From PALSA-1444 sp036263375 (lineage in GTDB: Bacteria; Chlamydiota; Chlamydiia; Chlamydiales; Rhabdochlamydiaceae), in NCBI GenBank assembly GCA_036263375.1, contig DATAHB010000036.1, positions 1 to 11,719 on the forward strand: a stretch of 11,719 nt of DNA. The letters run 5' to 3'. Below are positions 7,425 through 11,719 of this stretch, piece after piece; position 1 is the stretch's first letter; each line of letters begins with the position of its first letter. Position numbers and translations under genes: made by a program. The notes under the pieces were generated by a model. That model did not search any database and was not told where the DNA came from. It saw nothing but the letters and a program-made list of their open reading frames with translations.

Positions 7425-8695
7425 TGTTTCAAGCCCGCATCCGCGCTTCAAAACTTCGAGGCGTTCATCGAATTCCTCCTTCGAAGTCTCAAACCATGCG
7501 GGCATTAATTTTTGCAGCCCTCGCAAAGGGCTGCTCTAGGATCCATAACACTCTTCATTCTCCCGATACCGATGCGATGATTCACGCTTGCCGCCTTATG
7601 GGAGCGAAAATCAAAGTGATCGGCGAAAGTCTCGAAATTGAGGGCGATCTCATGTCTGCTAGAGATGTCATCAATGCGGGAAATTCCGGTCTTGTTCTCC
7701 GTTTTATCGGCGCAGTGAGTGCTCTATCTCCTCATTATTCCGTTATTACGGGAGATGATTCGATCCGGACCAGACGTCCAGTAAAACCTCTATTAGATGG
7801 GCTTTCTCAGCTCGGGGCTTTTGCTGTTTCAGCGTTAGGCAATGACCATGCTCCAATAATAATCAAAGGTCCTCTTAAAGGCGGGACGGCGCATGTCGAT
7901 GGGGAAGATTCCCAGCCTGTTTCGGGACTTTTGATTGCATCAGCGTTTGCTGATTGCAAAACCGAACTTTTTGTAAAAAATCCCGGTGAAAAACCGTTTG
8001 TAGCCATGACGCTAAACTGGTTCGAGCGGCTAGGCATCCCTTATGAAAATGACAACTATGAAAGATATAGGATTCGAGGCGGCGCGGAATTAGACGGTTT
8101 TGATTATAGAGTGCCGGGAGATTGGAGCTCTGCTGCTTACCCGATTGCGGCAGCGTTGATCACGGGTTCTGAACTGACCATCGAGGGTGTTGATTTTTCC
8201 GATGCGCAGGGCGACAAAGAGCTTGTTGGGCTTTTGCAAGAAATGGGAGCAAAAATTCAGATCACGGGAGATCAACTGACTGTTCTTCCGGGGTCCCAAT
8301 TAAAAGGGCAGAAAATCGACATTGGCCGCTTTATCGATGCAATCACGCTGCTGCCAGTCATTGGATGTTTTGCTGAAGGCAAAACCGAAATTACCGGTGG
8401 TGCAATTAGTCGTTTAAAAGAATGCGACAGAATTAAATCGATTGTCTCTGAGCTCAAAAAAATGGGAGCAAAAATTGTCGAGACGGAGGATGGGCTCATA
8501 GTGGAGCAGTCAGAGCTTCGTGGGGCTGCAACGGAGAGTTATGCCGATCATCGGATGGCAATGTCGCTCACAGTTGCGGGTCTTGGGGCAACAGGAGAGA
8601 CTGTTGTCACTGGAATAGAGAGGGTCGCCAAAAGCTTTCCGGGATTTTTTGATGAGCTCAGAAAATTAGGGGCAAACATGAACCTATCCCCATAA
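7421..8695 (+). CDS. aroA: 3-phosphoshikimate 1-carboxyvinyltransferase (EPSP synthase)
   Basis: Transfers the enolpyruvyl group of PEP to shikimate 3-phosphate, the sixth step of the shikimate pathway to chorismate; cytoplasmic. At 424 residues it is normal length. Visible motifs are IPPSKSQTMRAL (18-29, with K22, S23 and R27 as in E. coli), NAGNSGLVLRF (85-95), RTRRPVKPLLDGL (116-128), DSQPVSG (163-169), the catalytic Asp equivalent D306 in RFIDAI, RLKECDR (331-337, E334), ADHRMAMS (375-382) and K404 in AKSFPGF. In the PEP/glyphosate loop the usual Thr and Pro positions (T97 and P101 in E. coli) are Leu91 and Phe95. The ATG overlaps the fklB stop; AAGGA lies just upstream and a second ATG follows at 7424. 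The last codons (M-N-L-S-P) and the stop lie inside the left arm of an inverted-repeat element. Confidence 0.96.
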   Translation: MMFQARIRASKLRGVHRIPPSKSQTMRALIFAALAKGCSRIHNTLHSPDTDAMIHACRLMGAKIKVIGESLEIEGDLMSARDVINAGNSGLVLRFIGAVSALSPHYSVITGDDSIRTRRPVKPLLDGLSQLGAFAVSALGNDHAPIIIKGPLKGGTAHVDGEDSQPVSGLLIASAFADCKTELFVKNPGEKPFVAMTLNWFERLGIPYENDNYERYRIRGGAELDGFDYRVPGDWSSAAYPIAAALITGSELTIEGVDFSDAQGDKELVGLLQEMGAKIQITGDQLTVLPGSQLKGQKIDIGRFIDAITLLPVIGCFAEGKTEITGGAISRLKECDRIKSIVSELKKMGAKIVETEDGLIVEQSELRGAATESYADHRMAMSLTVAGLGATGETVVTGIERVAKSFPGFFDELRKLGANMNLSP

Positions 8696-8781
8696 ATTCC
8701 ATTATGGCTCTTGCTAAATAAATCGATGTGAAGCGAAAATTGCCAAAAAGCTCATTGAGAAATTTATTAGAATAGGTTCAT
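8678..8781. repeat. 104-base element with terminal inverted repeats between aroA and aroL
   Basis: The left arm 8678-8698 (ATGAACCTATCCCCATAAAT...) and the right arm 8761-8781 are inverted copies matching at 18 of 21 positions. The left arm contains the aroA stop codon; the right arm ends on the first base of the aroL TTG start. The inner 62 bases have no recognised gene. The small size, TIRs and lack of coding capacity suggest a MITE-like or REP-like dispersed element sharing its ends with copies at 6667 and 9258. Confidence 0.7.
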
Positions 8782-9257
8782 TGAGTAACATCATTTTGTG
8801 CGGCTACAAGTCGTGCGGCAAAACCACAGTCGGAAAAAAAATTGCCGAAAAAACCGGCCGGCATTTTATTGATACGGATGATCTTGTTTTTAAAAACTGT
8901 GGCCAGCTTCACACCATTGAGGCTTTCCGTGAGATCGAAAAAGAGGTGATTGCAGCGCTCGTTGGCTTCCAAAACTGTGTCATCGCCACCGGTGGAGGCT
9001 CTATCTTAGATCCAGAAAATGTTGCCATCTTAAAAAAACTCGGCAAGATTTTTTATTTGCGTGTTCCTAAAGCAGTCATCAAAGAGCGGCTTTTGTCGGG
9101 ACCACTTCCTATATTCTTAGATCGTAGCCATCCCGAAGAGTCCTTCGAAGAGATGTATGAGTCACGCAAAGATCTCTACGAAAGCATTGCCGATCATAGC
9201 GTTGACTCGGAAGAAGAGTTGCTTCTCCGAATAACGATTATTAATCGCCTCAAATAG
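8781..9257 (+). CDS. aroL: Shikimate kinase
   Basis: Phosphorylates shikimate with ATP, supplying the substrate of AroA; cytoplasmic. It has 158 residues, slightly short but within the family range. The Walker A motif is GYKSCGKTTVGK (8-19). DTDD (31-34) binds Mg and shikimate. FREIEKEVI (49-57) carries the substrate-binding Arg, and ATGGGS (69-74) is the glycine-rich Walker B region. The lid reads RLLSGPLPIF, with Gly where the RPLL lid motif of many shikimate kinases has Arg. SRKDLYESIAD (about 127-137) matches the adenine-contact region. The start is TTG at 8781: it gives the normal N-terminus SNIILCGYKS, and the frame upstream offers only rare codons before a TAA at 8715. The ribosome-binding site is poor (AGG only four bases away). 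aroL versus aroK is a naming choice; chlamydial genes are usually called aroL. Confidence 0.93.
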   Translation: MSNIILCGYKSCGKTTVGKKIAEKTGRHFIDTDDLVFKNCGQLHTIEAFREIEKEVIAALVGFQNCVIATGGGSILDPENVAILKKLGKIFYLRVPKAVIKERLLSGPLPIFLDRSHPEESFEEMYESRKDLYESIADHSVDSEEELLLRITIINRLK

Positions 9258-9270
9258 ATGAACCTATCCT
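9258..9270. repeat. Third copy of the TGAACCTATCC repeat, directly after the aroL stop
   Basis: ATGAACCTATCCT starts at the base after the aroL TAG. It matches the left arm at 8678 and the tpsA-end copy at 6667. A weak inverted partner, CTGTCCTA on the minus strand (about 9305-9312), lies just before the next gene's GTG, so this may be a decayed element of about 55 bases. The rest of the 57-base gap is A/T-rich, without a convincing promoter. Confidence 0.6.
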
Positions 9271-9314
9271 AAAAATATAGATTAGCTTATATAAAAATTA
9301 AACGTAGGACAGTT

Positions 9315-11719
9315 GTGAAAATTTCAAAAATTTCTATTTTGTTTCTTGTTTTACCTGCTATCACTCTTTGTGCAGATGATCCCCTCGTAGAGCAAAAGCT
9401 CCAAGTTACAGAAGAGCTCCCGGTCGTTACAAACGTTACCCTTCAGGCACCCATTGAAGGGCATCAAAACATTCCACCTAGTGTTCCAGCAAGCTCTCCT
9501 GAAAGCCCTACCCCTGTGACTCCAGCAAGTCAGCCTTCTACACATCTCGATTCATCTGGCAATCCATCACCGCCGACTCAGCCGCCGTCTATTGTTCCAG
9601 CAAGCTCTCCTGAGAGCCTTACCCCTGTGACTCCAGCAGATCAGCCTTCTACAGACCTCGATTCGTCTGACAATTCATCACTGCCGACTCAGTCGCCCTC
9701 TATTGTTCCAGAAAGTTCTCCTGAAAGCCCTACCCCTGTGACTCCAGCAGATCAGCCTTCTACAGATCTCGACTCGTCTGAAGATTTATCAACTCCAACT
9801 CAGCTGGATTCTCACTCCTATCGCTCTGAAATCGGCCTACGATTTAATGAACTCAAAGGCATTGGTTATAAACAGGGATACACGACTGTGGAGAGCTTTA
9901 ATCTTTTTGGGCTTTCACCCTCTTTCATGCCCTGGCTGGATTTACGAGGTCATGTTTTTAATAATGGTAAACTTGCTGGTAATATTGGGATTGGAGGGCG
10001 CTCCCTCTTCTCTTCCATTAACCACATGCTAGGGGCTTTCCTCTACTATGATGTCCGTGGGGCACATCGCTTGACGGTGAATCAACTCAGTCCTGGACTG
10101 GAACTACTGGGAAAAAGGATGGAGTATCGCCTCAATGGTTATTTTCCTGTAGGGAAACAACATAGTTCTTTGTACGATCGACAATTTGACACCTTTAAAA
10201 ACCATACGATATGGCTAAAGATGAAGCAAAAACAGGCCATGCGAGGATTTGACGCAGAAGTCGGCGCACATCTTGCTGAAAGGTCTTCCTATGATATCTA
10301 CTTAGGGGCTGGACCTTATTATTTGAACTCTTCCCAAGCCTCTAGTTGGGGAGGGAAGCTTCGCCTCTTAGGTCGTTATAAAGACATCTTTTCCCTCCAA
10401 GCGACCTACTCTTATGATCGATTGTTTGGAAGCATTATTCAAGGTGAAGCTGCTATTCGCTATACATTCGGTGGAAAATTCAAGGACAAAAAGCTTTCAA
10501 AGAATGAGAAAGCCGTCCTTCACAGAGCCCGTTTTGCTCCCTCTCGCCTGGAGATTCCTGTGATTACAACCGTGCGCCGGCATGAGAAAGCAGTCAATCC
10601 TGCCACAAAGCAGCCTTGGCAAGCTTGGTTTGTCAATAATACAAGCCATTCTTTAGGGACTTATGAAAGCCCTTTCTCTACTTTAGTTGATGCTCAAATG
10701 GCATCGGGGCCCAATGATATCATTTATGTTTTCCCAGGAGATGGATCAACGACAGGGATGAATGCAGGAATTACCCTACAAAATGGGCAGCAGCTACTTG
10801 GCTCGGGGATTACACAATCGATATCCACGACACGAGGGCAGATTAAGATTCCTGCCCACTCCAGCGGACGACCTCTGATCACAAACTTAGGCGGCAACGT
10901 TATCACCTTGGCTAATCAAAATCAAGTTTCAGGAGTTGGCCTCCAAGTTGCTGTATTAAACAGCACTGGAATCGATGGAACCAGCGGAATTCAGGATACC
11001 CTTATCCAAAATAATACGATTACAGGATCTGTAATCCATGCAGGCATGTTTATTGAAGGTTCTGGAACATTCACTGTTATAAATAATCAGCTTACAGGTC
11101 CTATCGCAACAAATGATTTATATCATGGAATTCGACTAAGAGCTGTAGATGGAACAAGTTCGGTTATTGGTATTTCGTATAACCAAGTTAATGGCTATAA
11201 TAAAGGAATATCCATTGGCCCGTTCCTTAATCCAAACAACGTTATCGCCAATGCTGTCGTTCAGGGAAACAATATCTCCAATTTCCATACAAATGGTATT
11301 TATTACCCGACAGGTATGCGTCTATCAACCGTTCGCATTACCGAAAATACTATTTTGAATAATGCAGGGATAGGAGATGCATCTCCGGTAGGAGACTCTG
11401 GAGGTATTTCTGTCTCTGTCAATTTATCTCCTGACTCCGGCAACGTGGTCATTGATAATAATCAAATTACCACGACGAGTACCAATGTGAATACAAGAGG
11501 ACTGCATGTTGCAATCAACATTGGAACTGGAGCAAACTTGGCCGCCCAAATCGAAAATAACTCTATTACAAATGGTTCCGGAGCAGGATCTTTGGGAGTG
11601 CACGTTTATACACTCACAGCGGGGCAGATTTGCACATCAATAATTAATAACACGGTAACCCAAACAGCCACAGGGACAAATGATTTTACTATAGAGACAG
11701 CTGGGACTGGTGTCATTAA
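9315..11719 (+). CDS. Inverse autotransporter (intimin/invasin-type barrel) with beta-helix passenger, 3' end outside window
   Basis: A predicted outer-membrane adhesin whose C-terminal passenger is displayed outside the cell. The frame runs open from GTG 9315 to the window end (801 codons). GTAGGA at 9304-9309 is the ribosome-binding site, and no ATG precedes it in frame after a stop at 9270. Residues 1-20 form a signal peptide (VKISKISILFLVLPAITLCA). Residues 57-167 are three Pro/Ser/Thr-rich repeats. Residues about 170-390 resemble the inverse-autotransporter beta domain: GLELLGKRMEYRLNGYFPVG, then MRGFDAEVGAHL, and closing strands ending EAAIRYTFGGKF. From about 434 the passenger begins WFVNNTSHSLGTYESPFSTL, then YVFPGDGSTTGM and GITLQNGQQLLGSG. 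It continues as many NNxIT-type rungs (for example IQNNTITGS, IENNSITNGS) of a right-handed parallel beta-helix. No LysM domain is visible before the barrel. Ligand unknown. Confidence 0.82.
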   Translation, partial: MKISKISILFLVLPAITLCADDPLVEQKLQVTEELPVVTNVTLQAPIEGHQNIPPSVPASSPESPTPVTPASQPSTHLDSSGNPSPPTQPPSIVPASSPESLTPVTPADQPSTDLDSSDNSSLPTQSPSIVPESSPESPTPVTPADQPSTDLDSSEDLSTPTQLDSHSYRSEIGLRFNELKGIGYKQGYTTVESFNLFGLSPSFMPWLDLRGHVFNNGKLAGNIGIGGRSLFSSINHMLGAFLYYDVRGAHRLTVNQLSPGLELLGKRMEYRLNGYFPVGKQHSSLYDRQFDTFKNHTIWLKMKQKQAMRGFDAEVGAHLAERSSYDIYLGAGPYYLNSSQASSWGGKLRLLGRYKDIFSLQATYSYDRLFGSIIQGEAAIRYTFGGKFKDKKLSKNEKAVLHRARFAPSRLEIPVITTVRRHEKAVNPATKQPWQAWFVNNTSHSLGTYESPFSTLVDAQMASGPNDIIYVFPGDGSTTGMNAGITLQNGQQLLGSGITQSISTTRGQIKIPAHSSGRPLITNLGGNVITLANQNQVSGVGLQVAVLNSTGIDGTSGIQDTLIQNNTITGSVIHAGMFIEGSGTFTVINNQLTGPIATNDLYHGIRLRAVDGTSSVIGISYNQVNGYNKGISIGPFLNPNNVIANAVVQGNNISNFHTNGIYYPTGMRLSTVRITENTILNNAGIGDASPVGDSGGISVSVNLSPDSGNVVIDNNQITTTSTNVNTRGLHVAINIGTGANLAAQIENNSITNGSGAGSLGVHVYTLTAGQICTSIINNTVTQTATGTNDFTIETAGTGVI
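9483..9815 (+). repeat. Three in-frame 111-base (37-codon) tandem repeats in the inverse autotransporter
   Basis: Copies begin at 9483, 9594 and 9705, each opening GTTCCAG(C/A)AAG(C/T)TCTCCTG. They encode VPASSPESPTPVTPA..., followed by QPST-LDSS and ending near PTQ. The first two are very similar; the third diverges towards its end. The segment would lie in the periplasm between signal peptide and barrel, as a flexible Pro/Ser/Thr-rich linker. Repeat number may vary between strains. Confidence 0.92.

Noticed and set aside
9288..9293. TATATA as a -10 box for the inverse autotransporter
   Set aside because: No acceptable -35 sequence lies at 16-19 bases upstream, and the region is generally A/T-rich.
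9350..9376. Cysteine near the end of the signal peptide as a lipobox
   Set aside because: The residue before Cys is Leu (ITLC), which does not fit the usual Ala/Gly at -1; cleavage after CA is more likely.
9483..9815. Regular repeats considered as a CRISPR array
   Set aside because: The 111-base units are contiguous, keep the reading frame and have no unique spacers.

Overview
The window looks like accessory chromosome of a Gram-negative bacterium, most likely a chlamydia-like (Chlamydiota) symbiont of protists. This is inferred from the adjacent aroA and shikimate kinase genes, the pairing of an inverse-autotransporter barrel with a beta-helix passenger, and moderate GC with many A/T homopolymers. 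I could not test the assignment by any search. All genes read on the + strand, and no stretch longer than 300 bases lacks a gene.

Layout. (1) Bases 2-1489 hold the 3' part of a glycoside hydrolase family 81 (endo-beta-1,3-glucanase) gene, cut by the window start and apparently short at its C-terminus. (2) Bases 1498-6669 hold a complete two-partner secretion locus: an FhaC/ShlB-type outer-membrane transporter (TpsB) followed 3 bases later by a 1046-residue filamentous-haemagglutinin-like exoprotein (TpsA). A 167-base imperfect palindrome lies in frame across the first codons of tpsB. (3) Bases 6667-6800 are intergenic, with a strong hairpin, a smaller hairpin and a good sigma70-type promoter. 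(4) Bases 6801-9257 hold a housekeeping block: an FklB-type peptidyl-prolyl isomerase, aroA (overlapping it by 4 bases) and shikimate kinase. (5) From 9315 to the window end runs an open gene for an inverse autotransporter with a signal peptide, three 37-residue Pro/Ser/Thr repeats, a beta-barrel and a right-handed beta-helix passenger.

Two kinds of non-coding structure stand out. One is the long palindrome at the GH81/tpsB junction. The other is a short repeat, TGAACCTATCC, found exactly at the 3' ends of three genes (tpsA, aroA, aroL). At two of these sites an inverted partner closes it into a palindrome or a terminal-inverted-repeat element; the aroA-aroL element even supplies the last codons of aroA and abuts the TTG start of aroL.

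Functionally, two large surface-protein systems and a beta-1,3-glucanase surround a small metabolic block for chorismate synthesis. The surface genes suit attachment to, or digestion of, a eukaryotic host's polysaccharide; that role is inference. The nearest thing to an undescribed system is the set of palindromic elements placed at gene borders and inside coding sequence, and possibly the glucanase next to the TPS locus.
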